A program made the position numbers and the translations under genes. DNA of 64,000 nucleotides from Thermohalobaculum sp963700775 (GTDB taxonomy: Bacteria; Pseudomonadota; Alphaproteobacteria; Rhodobacterales; Rhodobacteraceae). This document shows, piece after piece, positions 8,184-17,973 of this stretch. Under the pieces are notes generated by a model. It was not told the DNA's origin. It made no database searches and saw only the letters and a program-made list of their open reading frames with translations. The stretch is from NCBI GenBank assembly GCA_963700775.1, contig CAVOYU010000012.1:1-64000 (forward strand), written 5' to 3'. Each line of letters begins with the position of its first letter. Position 1 is the first letter of the stretch.

Positions 8184-8486
8184 TCAGCGACTGTTTGGCC
8201 AAGGCGCCCAGGGGAAGGGACGCTCCTCGCTCTCGGCCGCCTGGAAGCGGGCGACCTGGTTCAGCCAGAGTCCGATAGAGCTGCCGCAGCCGGCCAGGAA
8301 ATCGTTCCGCCTGCCAGCAATCAGCAACGACAGGAACTGGATCACGGCCGCGAGCGCGACGAGTCCCTGCGCGACACTGAAGGCGATCAGGAAGAACACC
8401 ATGAAGGCGCCACGGATCCAAACCGGGCGGCGGTCGCGGCGCACGCCGGTCTCCGTGGTGCCTGCGGTCTCATTGGCGATGGTCAT
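8184..8486 (-). CDS. DUF4389 small membrane protein
   Basis: A 100-residue protein with one or two membrane helices (WIRGAFMVFFLIAFSVAQG, LVALAAVIQFLSLLIAG) and the characteristic end SEERPFPWAPWPNSR of DUF4389 proteins. The function of the family is unknown. It is a single gene, preceded by an AGGAGA-type ribosome binding site, and separated from the next plus-strand gene by about 216 bases in which I see nothing distinct. Confidence 0.75.
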   Translation of the reverse strand: MTIANETAGTTETGVRRDRRPVWIRGAFMVFFLIAFSVAQGLVALAAVIQFLSLLIAGRRNDFLAGCGSSIGLWLNQVARFQAAESEERPFPWAPWPNSR

Positions 8487-8702
8487 GGGGTGGTCTCCTC
8501 GTGTCGGTCGGCTATTCCCATCAGGTGAGGGTTGCGGCCGCCAGGTTCAAGAGGCGGAGATGCGTGATCAAGGCATCCCAATCGCGGCCAGTGGGTCGTT
8601 CCGATAGACCAGGAGGCCGCCGACTCATACAGTCAGCCTGAAGAGCGGTTCCAAGGAGGCCCTTATGGGTGCAGGTCTTTGCTTGCGGCAATGGGAGGCC
8701 GC

Positions 8703-9578
8703 ATGACCGAGCGCATGATCACTCTGGCCAGCGGGCACCGCCTGTGGAGCCATACGGTCGGAGCCGGGCTGGGACTTCCGCTGCTCCTGCTGCACGGGGG
8801 GCCGGGGGCGGGGCACGATTATCTCGAGCCGCTGGAGGGTCTCGGCGCCGACCGCCCGGTCATCTTCTACGACCAGCTCGGTTGCGGGAAATCCGACAAG
8901 CCCGACAGGCGGGCGTTGTGGACGATCGAGCGCTTCGCCGACGAGGTCGACGAGGTGCGCGCCGCGCTGGGGCTGGAGCGGTGCCATATCCTCGGCCAAT
9001 CCTGGGGCGGCTGGCTCGCGGTCGAATACATGCTGCGACGACCTGCCGGCGTGGCAAGCGTCATCCTTGCCTCGACCTCGGCCTCGATCCCGCAGTTCCG
9101 CGCCGAATGCGAGCGGCTGATCGGCGAGATGCCCGAGCCGCACCGCTCGGCGCTGGTGCAGCTTGGTGCCCGCGGCGAGTTCGAGCACCCGGACTACGAG
9201 GTGGCGGCGGGCGATTTCTACAGACGCCATGTCTGCCGGTTGCCCGAGTGGCCGGACTGCCTGATGCGAACCGTCGACAACCTGCACGGCAACCAGGTTT
9301 ACGAGACGATCAACGGCCCGAACGAGTTTACCGTCATCGGCAACCTGCGCTACTGGGACCGGGTTGCGGAGTTGCCCCGGATCGATGTGCCGACGCTGAT
9401 CACCTGCGGGCGGCACGATGAGTTGGGGCCGGTGTGCTCTGCGACGCTGCAGCAGGGGATTCCGGACGCGCGGACGGTGATCTTTGAGGACTCCGCCCAC
9501 TGCGCCCATATCGAGGAGGCGGCGCGCTACCTGGCGTCGGTCAGGGAGTTCCTGGCCGGGGTCGAGGCAGGGGCCTGA
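8703..9578 (+). CDS. Alpha/beta hydrolase, proline-iminopeptidase-like (peptidase S33)
   Basis: A 291-residue cytoplasmic enzyme. The oxyanion motif HGGPGAGHDY, the FYDQLGCGKSDKP strand and the nucleophile elbow GQSWGG (Ser) are typical of S33 proline iminopeptidases and related hydrolases; the Asp is probably in CGRHDELGP and the His in DSAHCAHIEE near the end. The start at 8703 (MTERMI) is chosen over one 24 bases upstream because GGGAGG lies at the right distance. The natural substrate is not determined by the sequence. Confidence 0.8.
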   Translation: MTERMITLASGHRLWSHTVGAGLGLPLLLLHGGPGAGHDYLEPLEGLGADRPVIFYDQLGCGKSDKPDRRALWTIERFADEVDEVRAALGLERCHILGQSWGGWLAVEYMLRRPAGVASVILASTSASIPQFRAECERLIGEMPEPHRSALVQLGARGEFEHPDYEVAAGDFYRRHVCRLPEWPDCLMRTVDNLHGNQVYETINGPNEFTVIGNLRYWDRVAELPRIDVPTLITCGRHDELGPVCSATLQQGIPDARTVIFEDSAHCAHIEEAARYLASVREFLAGVEAGA

Positions 9579-9590
9579 GCCCGAAACGGG

Positions 9591-9614
9591 GACGAGGGCG
9601 CGAACGCCCCCGTC
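9591..9614. terminator. Hairpin between convergent hydrolase and katG genes
   Basis: Arms GACGAGGGCG (9591-9600) and CGCCCCCGTC (9605-9614) pair with one mismatch around a CGAA tetraloop. It lies between two convergent genes. No long T tract follows on either side, so strength is uncertain. Confidence 0.5.
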
Positions 9615-9644
9615 GGTCAGTGCCTTGCGGTCGCCTTGCCGCGA

Positions 9645-11829
9645 TCAGGCGAGGTCGAAGCGGTCGGCACTCATCACCTTGGCCCAGGCCGCCACGAAGT
9701 CCTCGACGAACTTCTTCTTCGCATCGCCCTGGCCGTAGACCTCGGCCAGCGCCCGAAGCTGCGAGTTCGAGCCGAAGACCAGGTCGACCCGGGTGGCAGT
9801 CCACTTGACCTTACCGCTCTTGCGGTCGCGGCCCTCGAACAGCTCCGCCTCCTTCGAGGTCGGCTTCCAATCGGTGCCCATGTCGAGCAGGTTGACGAAG
9901 AAGTCGTTCGTCAGTTTGCCCGCCTTCCGGGTGAAGACGCCGTGCTTCGTGCCGCCGGTGTTCGCGCCGAGCACGCGGAGCCCGCCGACCAGAACGGTCA
10001 TCTCGGGCGCGGTCAGCGTCAGGAGCTGGGCCCTGTCGACCAACATCTCCTCGGCCGAGCAGGCGAAGCGGGCGCGCTGGTAGTTGCGGAAGCCGTCGGC
10101 CGCGGGCTCGAGCACCGCGAAGGACTCGGCGTCGGTCTGCTTCGCCGAGGCGTCCGTCCGGCCGGGCGCGAACGGCACCTTCACGGTGACCCCGGCATCC
10201 TTCGCCGCCTTCTCGACCGCGGCGCAGCCACCGAGCACGATCAGGTCGGCGAGCGACACCTTCTTGCCGCCGGAAGCGCCCGCGTTGAAGGCCTTCTGGA
10301 TCTTCTTCAGGCCGCGGAGAACCTTGGCCAGTCGCTTCGGTTCGTTGGCGTCCCAGTCCTTCTGCGGCGCCAGAGCCGACGCGGGCACCGTTCGCCCCGC
10401 CGCGCTTGTCCGAGCCACGGAAGGTCGAGGCCGAGGCCCAGGCCGCGAAGACCAGGTCCTTGGCCGCGAGGCCCGAGGCCAGGATCTCGGCCTTCAGCGC
10501 CGAAATGTCACGGGCGCCGACCAGCTTGTGATCGACGGCCGGGATCGGATCCTGCCAGATCAGGTCCTCAGCCGGAACCTCCTTGCCGAGGTAGCGCGAT
10601 TTCGGACCCATGTCGCGGTGTGTCAGCTTGAACCAGGCCCGGGCGAAGGCGTCGGCGAACTCGTCCGGGTTCTTGTGGAAGTGGCGCGAGATCTTCTCGT
10701 AGGCCGGGTCCATGCGCATCGCCATGTCGGCGGTCGACATGAAGATCGGCACGCGCTTCTTCGGATCCTCGGGATCGGGCGCCATGTCGGCCTTCTCGAG
10801 CTTCTTCGGCGTCCAGACCCAGGCGCCGGCCGGGCTCTTCACCAGTTCCCACTCGTACTTGAAGAGCACGTCGAAATAGCCATTGTCCCAGCGGATCGGG
10901 TTCGGCGTCCAGGCACCCTCGAGGCCCGAGGTGATGGTGTCACGGCCCTTGCCGCTCTTGTAGGTCGAGAGCCAGCCGAGACCCTGCGCCTCGATCGGCG
11001 CGCCCTCCGGATCGGGCCCGACATGGCTCGGCGCGCCGGCGCCGTGCATCTTGCCGAAGGTGTGACCGCCGGCGGTCAGCGCCACGGTCTCGTAGTCGTT
11101 CATCGCCATCCGCGCGAAGGTCTCGCGGATGTCGCGGCCCGAGGCGACCGGGTCCGGCTTGCCGTTCGGGCCCTCCGGGTTCACGTAGATCAGGCCCATC
11201 TGCACGGCGGCGAGCGGGTTTTCGAGGTCGCGGTCACCGGAATAGCGCTTGTCGCCGAGCCAGGTGTCCTCCGAGCCCCAGTAGATGTCCTCCTCGGGCT
11301 CCCAGACATCGGCGCGGCCGCCGGCGAAGCCGAAGGTCTTGCCGCCCATCGACTCGATGGCGACGTTGCCGGCGAGGATCATCAGGTCGGCCCAGGAGAT
11401 CCTGTTGCCGTATTTCTGCTTGATCGGCCACAGGAGCCGGCGCGCCTTGTCGAGGTTGCCGTTGTCCGGCCACGAGTTGAGCGGCGCGAAGCGCTGGGTG
11501 CCCGAGCCGGCGCCGCCGCGGCCGTCGCCGGTCCGGTAGGTGCCCGCGCTGTGCCAGGCCATGCGGATGAACAGGCCGCCGTAATGGCCGTAATCGGCCG
11601 GCCACCAGTCCTGGCTGTCGGTCATCAGCTTGTAGAGATCCTTCTTCAGCGCATCGAGGTTGAGCTTCTTGAACTCCTCGGCGTAGTTGAACCCCTTGCC
11701 CATCGGATCGGACAGCGACGAGTTCTGGTGCAGGATCTTCAGGTTCAGCTGGTTCGGCCACCAGTCGCGGTTCGATCTCGTCCCGACCGTCGTGTGGCCC
11801 ATCACCGGGCACTTGCCAGCGCCATCCAT
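9645..11829 (-). CDS. katG: KatG catalase-peroxidase, interrupted by one frameshift
   Basis: This would be a bifunctional heme catalase-peroxidase of about 728 residues. The N-terminal domain has the distal MAWHSAGTYR motif (Arg, Trp, His), MGLIYVNPEGP with the cross-link Tyr, RMAMND with the Met, and the proximal heme His in TAGGHTFGKMHG. The frame runs properly to GGANGARV at about 10385, then shifts by one extra base; the next frame resumes at once with LAPQKDWDANEP and completes the C-terminal domain to 9645. Thus a single indel near 10370-10380 separates the two halves. If real, the C-terminal domain needed for the active fold is lost. It is divergent from oxyR, its usual regulator. Confidence 0.9.
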
Positions 11830-11965
11830 CTAGTCTCTCCCTCTCGGTAGCTTCGGGTTTGCGTCGCATCGAAGATGCCGAACGCGCGCGACTCCGCAAT
11901 GACCATGGTCAATCGGGGCCATAGTGTAAATTTGCAATTTTCGATTACAGTGATAGGAAACTCTT
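11830..11965. promoter_or_regulatory. katG-oxyR divergent promoter region
   Basis: A 136-base spacer between divergent katG and oxyR. The oxyR-proximal part (about 11920-11960) is strikingly AT-rich and carries ATAG twice, including ATAGGAAACTCTTAT, which loosely fits one OxyR half-site. OxyR normally binds such spacers to activate katG and repress itself. The site assignment is a guess; the layout is solid. Confidence 0.45.
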
Positions 11966-12865
11966 ATGAACGTCACCCTCCGCCAGCTCCGCTATTTCCA
12001 GGCCCTTGCCCGCGAACGGCATTTCGGCCGGGCGGCAGATTCCGTGGCGGTGACCCAGCCGGCGCTCTCGGCTCAGATCCGCGAGTTCGAGGCCGCGCTG
12101 GGCGGGCCGGTGGTCGAGCGCAAGGCGCCCGGCCTGCCGCTCACGCCGCTCGGCCGGGCCGCGCTGAGGCGGGCCGATTCGATTCTGGCCGAGTCGCGCG
12201 CGCTGGAGGCCGAGGCGCGCAACGCCACGGGGCTCGCAGCGGGGATCCGGCTCGGCATGATCCCGACGGTCGCGCCCTATCTGGTGCCGCCGCTCCTGCC
12301 GCTGATCCGGGCCGGTGGCGGCCGCCTATCGATTCGCGAGGCGGTGACCGACACGCTGCTCACCGAGCTCCGGCAGGGCGAGATCGACGCGGCGGTGCTG
12401 GCGTTGCCCGCAGGCGTGCCAAGGCTGATCGAGGAGCCGCTGTTCGAGGATCGCTTCCTTCTCGCTCGCCCGCCTCGAGCGCTGGCTCCGCGGATGGCAC
12501 GGCCGGAGCGGCCCGAGCAGATCGACCCGGACATCCTGTTGCTGCTCGACGAGGGCCACTGCCTGAGCGACCAGGCGCTTGGGGCCTGCAAGCTCCGCCG
12601 CGACGGCGCGCGCATCCGTCTGGGCGCGGCGAGCCTCGCCACGCTGACGCGCCTCGTCGCCTCGGGGCACGGGGTGACGCTCATCCCGGAGATCGCGGCC
12701 GACGTGGAGGGCAGGGGTGTCCGCCTGAGTCGCTTCACGCGGCCCGAGCCGGGGCGGGTGATCGGGCTCGTGCGGCTCGGCGGCGCGGGCGCGGCCGGCT
12801 GGCCGGCGATGCTGGCCGAGTGCCTCCGCGAGGCGGTGGGGCGGGTCCCGCGGCGCGAGCCCTGA
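11966..12865 (+). CDS. oxyR: OxyR, peroxide-sensing LysR-type regulator
   Basis: A 299-residue LysR protein. The winged HTH covers residues 1-60 (LRQLRYFQALARERHFGRAA, VTQPALSAQIREFE). The sensing cysteines appear in GHCLSDQALGAC at residues 199 and 208, the same spacing as in Escherichia coli OxyR, where they form a disulfide on peroxide contact. It lies divergent from katG. This supports a peroxide-response role and makes regulation of katG likely. Confidence 0.92.
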   Translation: MNVTLRQLRYFQALARERHFGRAADSVAVTQPALSAQIREFEAALGGPVVERKAPGLPLTPLGRAALRRADSILAESRALEAEARNATGLAAGIRLGMIPTVAPYLVPPLLPLIRAGGGRLSIREAVTDTLLTELRQGEIDAAVLALPAGVPRLIEEPLFEDRFLLARPPRALAPRMARPERPEQIDPDILLLLDEGHCLSDQALGACKLRRDGARIRLGAASLATLTRLVASGHGVTLIPEIAADVEGRGVRLSRFTRPEPGRVIGLVRLGGAGAAGWPAMLAECLREAVGRVPRREP

Positions 12866-12935
12866 GCCGGTGGCCGTGCTAGGATTCCGCGCCGCGACTG
12901 GCTAGTTTGCCGCGCATGACCGAAGGGGAGTGGCC

Positions 12936-14030
12936 ATGAGGATTGACGGAAAACTCTGGCGGCCGATCTGGCTCTCGGACGACGGCTGGTCGGTCGGGAT
13001 CATCGACCAGACAAGGCTTCCCTTCACCTTCGAGACGTCACGGCTCGCCTCCGAGGCCGAGGCGGCGCACGCGATCAAAGCGATGCTGGTGCGCGGCGCG
13101 CCGCTGATCGGGGCGACGGCGGCCTATGGCATGGCGCTGGCGATGCGCGAGGACCCGTCCGATGCCAATCTTTCCGCCGCCTATGACCGGCTGCACGCGA
13201 CGCGCCCGACGGCGATCAACCTGAAATGGGCGCTCGACGATGTCCGCCAGCGGCTGCGCCCGCTGAAGCCTGCCGCGCGGGCCGAGGCGGCCTACACGCG
13301 GGCGGCGGCGATCGTCGAGGAGGATGTCGAGATCAACCGCTGCATCGGGGAGCACGGGCTGGGGCTGATCCGCGCCATCGCGGCAAAGAAGCGGGAGCCG
13401 GTCAACGTGCTGACCCATTGCAACGCCGGCTGGCTCGCCACCTGCGACTGGGGCACGGCGACCTCGCCAATCTACCAGGCACACGACTCAGGCATCGCGG
13501 TGCATGTCTGGGTCGACGAGACCCGGCCCCGCAACCAGGGCGGCCACCTCACTGCCTGGGAGCTGCATAATCACGGCGTGCCGCACACGGTGATCGTCGA
13601 CAATGCCGGCGGGCACCTGATGCAGCATGGCGAGGTCGACCTCTGCTTCGTCGGCACCGACCGGACCACCGCCACGGGCGATGTCTGCAACAAGATAGGC
13701 ACCTATCTGAAGGCGCTGGCGGCGAAGGACAACGGCGTGCCGTTCTATGTCTGCCTGCCCTCGCCGACCATCGACTGGACAGTGCGCGACGGCGTGCGGG
13801 AGATTCCGATCGAGGAGCGGAGCGCGGCGGAGGTGACCGACGTCACGGGGGTGACGCCGGATGGCGCGATCCTGAAGACCAGCGTCGTCTCGCCGGGCTC
13901 GCCCGCCGCGAACCCGGCCTTCGACGTGACCCCGGCGCGGCTGGTCACTGGCCTCGTCACCGAGCGGGGCGTCGCTGCGGCGAGCGAGGCCGGGCTCCTG
14001 GCGCTGTTCCCGGAGCGGCAGCCGGCCTGA
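12936..14030 (+). CDS. mtnA: MtnA, methylthioribose-1-phosphate isomerase
   Basis: A 364-residue enzyme of the methionine salvage pathway that converts S-methyl-5-thioribose 1-phosphate to the ribulose form. RGAPLIGATAAYG, the catalytic Cys in THCNAGWLAT and the catalytic Asp in FVGTDRTTATGDVCNKIGTY are clear. ATG at 12936 follows AGGGGAG at good spacing. No other mtn gene is adjacent, so salvage genes are probably elsewhere in the genome. Confidence 0.93.
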   Translation: MRIDGKLWRPIWLSDDGWSVGIIDQTRLPFTFETSRLASEAEAAHAIKAMLVRGAPLIGATAAYGMALAMREDPSDANLSAAYDRLHATRPTAINLKWALDDVRQRLRPLKPAARAEAAYTRAAAIVEEDVEINRCIGEHGLGLIRAIAAKKREPVNVLTHCNAGWLATCDWGTATSPIYQAHDSGIAVHVWVDETRPRNQGGHLTAWELHNHGVPHTVIVDNAGGHLMQHGEVDLCFVGTDRTTATGDVCNKIGTYLKALAAKDNGVPFYVCLPSPTIDWTVRDGVREIPIEERSAAEVTDVTGVTPDGAILKTSVVSPGSPAANPAFDVTPARLVTGLVTERGVAAASEAGLLALFPERQPA

Positions 14031-14097
14031 GAGGGCGCCCACTCGCCGCGAGACATGGGCGCGGGGCGGCCCTATATTGCGCCCGAAAGGAGCCGCC

Positions 14098-15054
14098 ATG
14101 CCGCGACGCGACCTCAACGACCGTGCCCAGCGCCACCCCGAGAAGGCCCACCGGCCCGACAATGCCAGCCCGCAGAAACCGACCTGGATCCGGGTGAAGG
14201 CGCCGAATTCGCCCGGCTATTTCGCGACCAAGAACGTGATCCGCGAACACGGGCTGGCGACCGTCTGCCAGGAGGCGGGCTGCCCGAATGTCGGCGAATG
14301 CTGGGCGCAGGGCCACGCCACCATGATGATCATGGGCGAGATCTGCACCCGGGGCTGCACCTTCTGCAATGTCGCCACGGGGCGGCCGGACGCGCTCGAC
14401 ATCTTCGAGCCGGGCCGGGTGGCGCAGGCGGTGGAGAAGCTGGGGTTGAGCCACGTGGTCATCACCTCGGTCGACCGCGACGACCTCGAGGACGGCGGGG
14501 CCGAGCATTTCGCCCAGACCATCCGGGCGGTCCGGCGGAAGTGCCCGGAGACCACCATCGAGGTGCTGACGCCGGATTTCCTGAAGTGCCCGCCCGCGGC
14601 GCTGGAGGCGGTGGTCGCGGCGAAGCCCGACGTGTTCAACCACAACCTCGAGACGGTGCCCGGCCTCTACCCGGAGGTGCGGCCGGGCGCGCGGTATTTT
14701 CACTCGCTCAGGCTTCTCCAGCGGGTGAAGGAACTCGATCCCGCGATGTTCACCAAGTCGGGGATCATGGTCGGCCTCGGCGAGGAGCGGCAGGGGGTGA
14801 TGCAGGTGATGGATGACATGCGCGCAGCGGATGTCGATTTCCTGACCATCGGCCAGTACCTCCAGCCGAGCCGCAAGCACCATGCAGTGGCCCGCTACGT
14901 GACACCAGGGGAATTCGCCGGCTACGAGGCGGCGGCCTATGCCAAGGGCTTCCTGATGGTCTCGGCGACGCCGCTGACCCGGTCGAGCTACCACGCCGGC
15001 GACGACTTCCGGCGGCTGCGCGAGGCGCGGCTGAAGAAGTTGGGGCAGGGGTGA
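14098..15054 (+). CDS. lipA: LipA, lipoyl synthase
   Basis: A 318-residue radical-SAM enzyme that inserts two sulfurs into octanoyl groups on lipoyl domains. The auxiliary iron-sulfur cluster cysteines are in CQEAGCPNVGECW, the radical-SAM cysteines in CTRGCTFC, and the conserved C-terminal RSSYHA serine motif is present. An AAAGGAG site precedes ATG 14098, so I prefer it to the start 21 bases upstream. It reads in the same direction as mtnA, 67 bases apart. Confidence 0.95.
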   Translation: MPRRDLNDRAQRHPEKAHRPDNASPQKPTWIRVKAPNSPGYFATKNVIREHGLATVCQEAGCPNVGECWAQGHATMMIMGEICTRGCTFCNVATGRPDALDIFEPGRVAQAVEKLGLSHVVITSVDRDDLEDGGAEHFAQTIRAVRRKCPETTIEVLTPDFLKCPPAALEAVVAAKPDVFNHNLETVPGLYPEVRPGARYFHSLRLLQRVKELDPAMFTKSGIMVGLGEERQGVMQVMDDMRAADVDFLTIGQYLQPSRKHHAVARYVTPGEFAGYEAAAYAKGFLMVSATPLTRSSYHAGDDFRRLREARLKKLGQG

Positions 15055-15126
15055 CGGTGGCTTTCCACATGTGAAAAGATGCTTAACTTATCGGCATCGT
15101 ACAGAATAGTGTAAACTGGAGATCCG

Positions 15127-15933
15127 ATGGCGCTGACTTCAAGGCGCCGCCAGCGGGGTGTATTCAGGCAGGCCAGTGGGGCACCATTCCTGACGATGAG
15201 AATGCGGCGCAGGATCATTCTGGTGTGTCTGGCTATCACGGCTGCATTCGGGGGGACCTTTGCCGCCTGGCGGATGACGCTTGGCCCGGCGAATCTCGCC
15301 GAGGTGAGAGCGCGCGTGACGCCACGCTTGAAGGCCGATCTGGCTGCAGTCGGATTCGAACTCGGCCAATCCATTTTCCTGCGCATATTCAAGGAGCCGG
15401 GCGAACTCGAAGTATGGCTCATAGCCGGCGATCGGTTCCGTCACTTCCGTACCTATCCGATCTGCAAGTACTCGGGCGATCTCTGCCCGAAACTGAAGGA
15501 GGGTGATCGGCAGTCGCCGGAGGGGTTCTATTCTGTCGGCCCAGAGCAATTGAACCCGAACAGCCAGTACCATCTTTCGTTCAATCTCGGTTTCCCCAAC
15601 GCTTTCGACCGTTCGCAGGGGCGCACGGGAAGCTACCTTATGGTCCACGGCGACTGCCTGTCGGTGGGCTGCTATGCGATGACCGATGCCGGGATCGAGG
15701 AGATCTATCTGCTTGCCGAAGCGGCGCTGACAGGCGGTCAGCAGTCGTTCTGGGTGCACGCCTTCCCGTTCCGGATGACCGCGGCCAACATCGCCGCGCG
15801 CGCACTGTCACCTTGGGTGAAGTTCTGGCGGAACCTTCAAGAGGGATACGTGCTGTTCGAGGCAACCGGGCTGCCGCCCGAGGTTCGGGTGGCCGATGGC
15901 GCCTATGTGTTCGCGCCAGTGCCTCAGGGTTAG
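15127..15933 (+). CDS. Membrane-anchored L,D-transpeptidase (YafK/YkuD family)
   Basis: A protein of up to 268 residues. A basic start and one hydrophobic segment (IILVCLAITAAFGGTFAAW) direct it to the periplasm. The catalytic site HGDCLSVGCYAM carries the His and Cys of L,D-transpeptidases, and the YPICKYSGDLCPKLKEGD and SPEGFY motifs are typical of the YafK branch, which acts on peptidoglycan crosslinks or lipoprotein attachment. The ATG at 15196 just before the hydrophobic segment is an alternative start; neither start has a strong ribosome binding site. Confidence 0.8.
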   Translation: MALTSRRRQRGVFRQASGAPFLTMRMRRRIILVCLAITAAFGGTFAAWRMTLGPANLAEVRARVTPRLKADLAAVGFELGQSIFLRIFKEPGELEVWLIAGDRFRHFRTYPICKYSGDLCPKLKEGDRQSPEGFYSVGPEQLNPNSQYHLSFNLGFPNAFDRSQGRTGSYLMVHGDCLSVGCYAMTDAGIEEIYLLAEAALTGGQQSFWVHAFPFRMTAANIAARALSPWVKFWRNLQEGYVLFEATGLPPEVRVADGAYVFAPVPQG

Positions 15934-15942
15934 GACCGGTCC

Positions 15943-16677
15943 TCAATAAGTCCGGATCAGTCCGACCATCTTACCTTGGATCTTCACCTGGTCGGTGCGG
16001 TATAGCCTAGTGCCATAGGCAGGGTTGGCAGCCTCGAGCGCGATGGCGCCGCCCTTGCGGCGCAACCGCTTGAGAGTTGCCTCGTTGTCCTCGATCAGCG
16101 CCACGACGATGTCGCCATTCTCGGCCGTGTCCTGGCTCCGGATCACCACGATGTCGCCCTCGAAGATGCCGGCCTCGATCATCGAGTCGCCCTTGACCTC
16201 GAGCGCATAGTGCTCGGCCGACGACGAGAGCATCATCGACGGGATGCCGAGCGGGGTGGGTCCTTGCTCCAGCGCCTCGATCGGGACACCGGCCGCGATG
16301 CGGCCGATCAGCGGCACGTCGCGGGCATCGCCGTCGCCATCCGGACGAACCGGCATGAGGCCGGTAAGCGATACCGTGCGGGGGGCGGGCTGCGAGGGCG
16401 TAAAATCGCCCTCGATCACAGAGGGGCGGAAGCTGCCACGGCTGGGACGGGTGTCCTCGATATTGTCGGGCAGACGCAGGATCTCAACCGCCCGGGCGCG
16501 ATGGGCGAGGCGGCGGATGAATCCGCGTTCTTCCAACGCCGTGATCAGCCGATGGATGCCGGACTTGGAGCGCAGACTGAGTGCCTCCTTCATCTCGTCG
16601 AAAGAGGGAGAGACGCCATCGCGCTGCACGCGCTTGTGGATGAACATCAGCAGTTCGTACTGCTTCTTGGTCAGCAT
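15943..16677 (-). CDS. lexA: LexA repressor of the SOS response
   Basis: A 244-residue protein, slightly longer than the enterobacterial one as is usual for alphaproteobacteria. The winged HTH is in residues 1-65 (LTKKQYELLMFIHKRV, SKSGIHRLITALEERGFI). The self-cleavage site is the Ala-Gly of IAAGVPIEA, the catalytic Ser is in VKGDSMIEAGI and the Lys in EATLKRLRR. A direct-repeat SOS box lies 41 bases upstream of the start, so it represses itself. It follows the trp-moaC-moeA block in the same direction with a 102-base gap. Confidence 0.95.
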   Translation of the reverse strand: MLTKKQYELLMFIHKRVQRDGVSPSFDEMKEALSLRSKSGIHRLITALEERGFIRRLAHRARAVEILRLPDNIEDTRPSRGSFRPSVIEGDFTPSQPAPRTVSLTGLMPVRPDGDGDARDVPLIGRIAAGVPIEALEQGPTPLGIPSMMLSSSAEHYALEVKGDSMIEAGIFEGDIVVIRSQDTAENGDIVVALIEDNEATLKRLRRKGGAIALEAANPAYGTRLYRTDQVKIQGKMVGLIRTY

Positions 16678-16717
16678 GGCGGTTGCCCCTCGCTGCCTGA
16701 ACTCATTCTGAGCGAAT

Positions 16718-16732
16718 GTTCTACGAAAGTTC
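16718..16732 (+). promoter_or_regulatory. SOS box upstream of lexA (GTTC-N7-GTTC)
   Basis: GTTCTACGAAAGTTC is an exact copy of the alphaproteobacterial LexA operator consensus, a direct repeat with seven bases between the halves. It lies in the lexA promoter region and explains autoregulation. Confidence 0.85.
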
Positions 16733-16779
16733 TTCTTTTGTGTCGAAGAGTCCGGGAAATATTCCGGAACAAGGAGGGA

Positions 16780-17973
16780 TCAGTCGAGGAGAATGACCGG
16801 AATGGGAGCGCCAGCCTTCGCCGCCGCATCGTATGGTGCCCGCACCGCCAGGGCGTTAGCGCGGGCCAGGATGCTGACTAGGCTCGAGTCCTGATCGGAC
16901 GCAACATCGCAGCGCAGGGCCCCGTCGCCCGCAACGGTCACGTTGGCGCGCATGTAATGCTCGCGCGGGCCATTCGTGTCGAGGTCGTGGGCAAGGAAGG
17001 CGGTCCGGGTCGCCCTCGGCCCAGCCGGCAATCCCAGCGCCGCGTCGATGGCGGGACGCAGGAATATCTCGCCGCAGACAATGGCCGAGACCGGGTTTCC
17101 GGGAAGTCCGAGCATCGTGCGACCGCCGATCCGGCCCGCCATAAGCGGTTTTCCGGGCCGCATGGCGACCTTGTAGAAGTCGAGGCTGAGCCCCGCCTCG
17201 CCAAAGACGCCGGCCACCAGGTCATGATCGCCCACGGAGGCGCCGCCCAGGGTGACGATGATGTCGGCGTCCCGCGCCTCCTCAAGAGCCGCGAGCAAGC
17301 TTGCGCGATTGTCACGCGCGATCGCGCAGCGCCGCGGCTGGGCCCCGGCCGCGGCAAGCATGGCGGCGATGCCGATGTCGTTCGATGACACGATCTGGCC
17401 GGGTCCCGGCGTCTCGCCCGGCCGGACCAGTTCATCTCCGGTCGGGATCAGTGCCACCACTGGCCGGCGGCGGACGGTTACCTCGGACACGTTCATCGCC
17501 GCCAGCAGGGCCGCCTCTCGACCGGTGAGGCGGCGAGGGGCGCTGACGCGGAAACCTTCGGTGAAGTCCATGCCGAGAGCGCGGATATTGTCGCCGGAAG
17601 CGGGTGAGGCGAGCACCTCTACCCGGTCACCATCTCGCGATGCGTTTTCCTGAATCAGCACCGTGTCGGCGCCCTCGGGTACCGGTGCGCCGGTGAAAAT
17701 TCGAACCGCCTCGCCGTGGCCAACCTGGCCAGCATGCCCGTTGCCCGCCGCGGCCTCGCCGGAAATCCTGAGTTTCGCTCCCTTCAGCGCATCAGAGGCA
17801 CGGACCGCGTAGCCGTCCATCGCCGAAGCCGCGAAAGGCGGCTGGTTGCGGGCCGCGACCGCATCCTCGGCCAAAATGCGCCCGGCGCAGTCGGCGACAG
17901 GCACCTGTTCCGGACCTGTGGTCTCGATCAGCCGCAAGATACGTGCCAGCGCATCGGCGACGGGGAGGAGCAT
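16780..17973 (-). CDS. moeA: MoeA, molybdopterin molybdenumtransferase
   Basis: A 397-residue enzyme that inserts molybdenum into adenylylated molybdopterin. Family marks are PPFAASAMDGYAVRA near residue 50, FTGAPVPEGADTV, PTGDELV and the MPT-binding TLGGASVGDHD plus GLPGNPVSA. The C-terminal domain IV is complete. Its start codon overlaps the stop of moaC by one base (at 17973), so the two are translated from one message. Confidence 0.93.
   Translation of the reverse strand: MLLPVADALARILRLIETTGPEQVPVADCAGRILAEDAVAARNQPPFAASAMDGYAVRASDALKGAKLRISGEAAAGNGHAGQVGHGEAVRIFTGAPVPEGADTVLIQENASRDGDRVEVLASPASGDNIRALGMDFTEGFRVSAPRRLTGREAALLAAMNVSEVTVRRRPVVALIPTGDELVRPGETPGPGQIVSSNDIGIAAMLAAAGAQPRRCAIARDNRASLLAALEEARDADIIVTLGGASVGDHDLVAGVFGEAGLSLDFYKVAMRPGKPLMAGRIGGRTMLGLPGNPVSAIVCGEIFLRPAIDAALGLPAGPRATRTAFLAHDLDTNGPREHYMRANVTVAGDGALRCDVASDQDSSLVSILARANALAVRAPYDAAAKAGAPIPVILLD

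Noticed and set aside
7047..8528. Long plus-strand frame over the COG4091-type gene
   Set aside because: It is antisense to a well-supported gene and has only high-GC shadow composition (many Gly, Ala, Arg).
10084..11850. Long plus-strand frame antisense to katG
   Set aside because: Composition is typical of a third-position GC shadow, and katG on the other strand is unmistakable.
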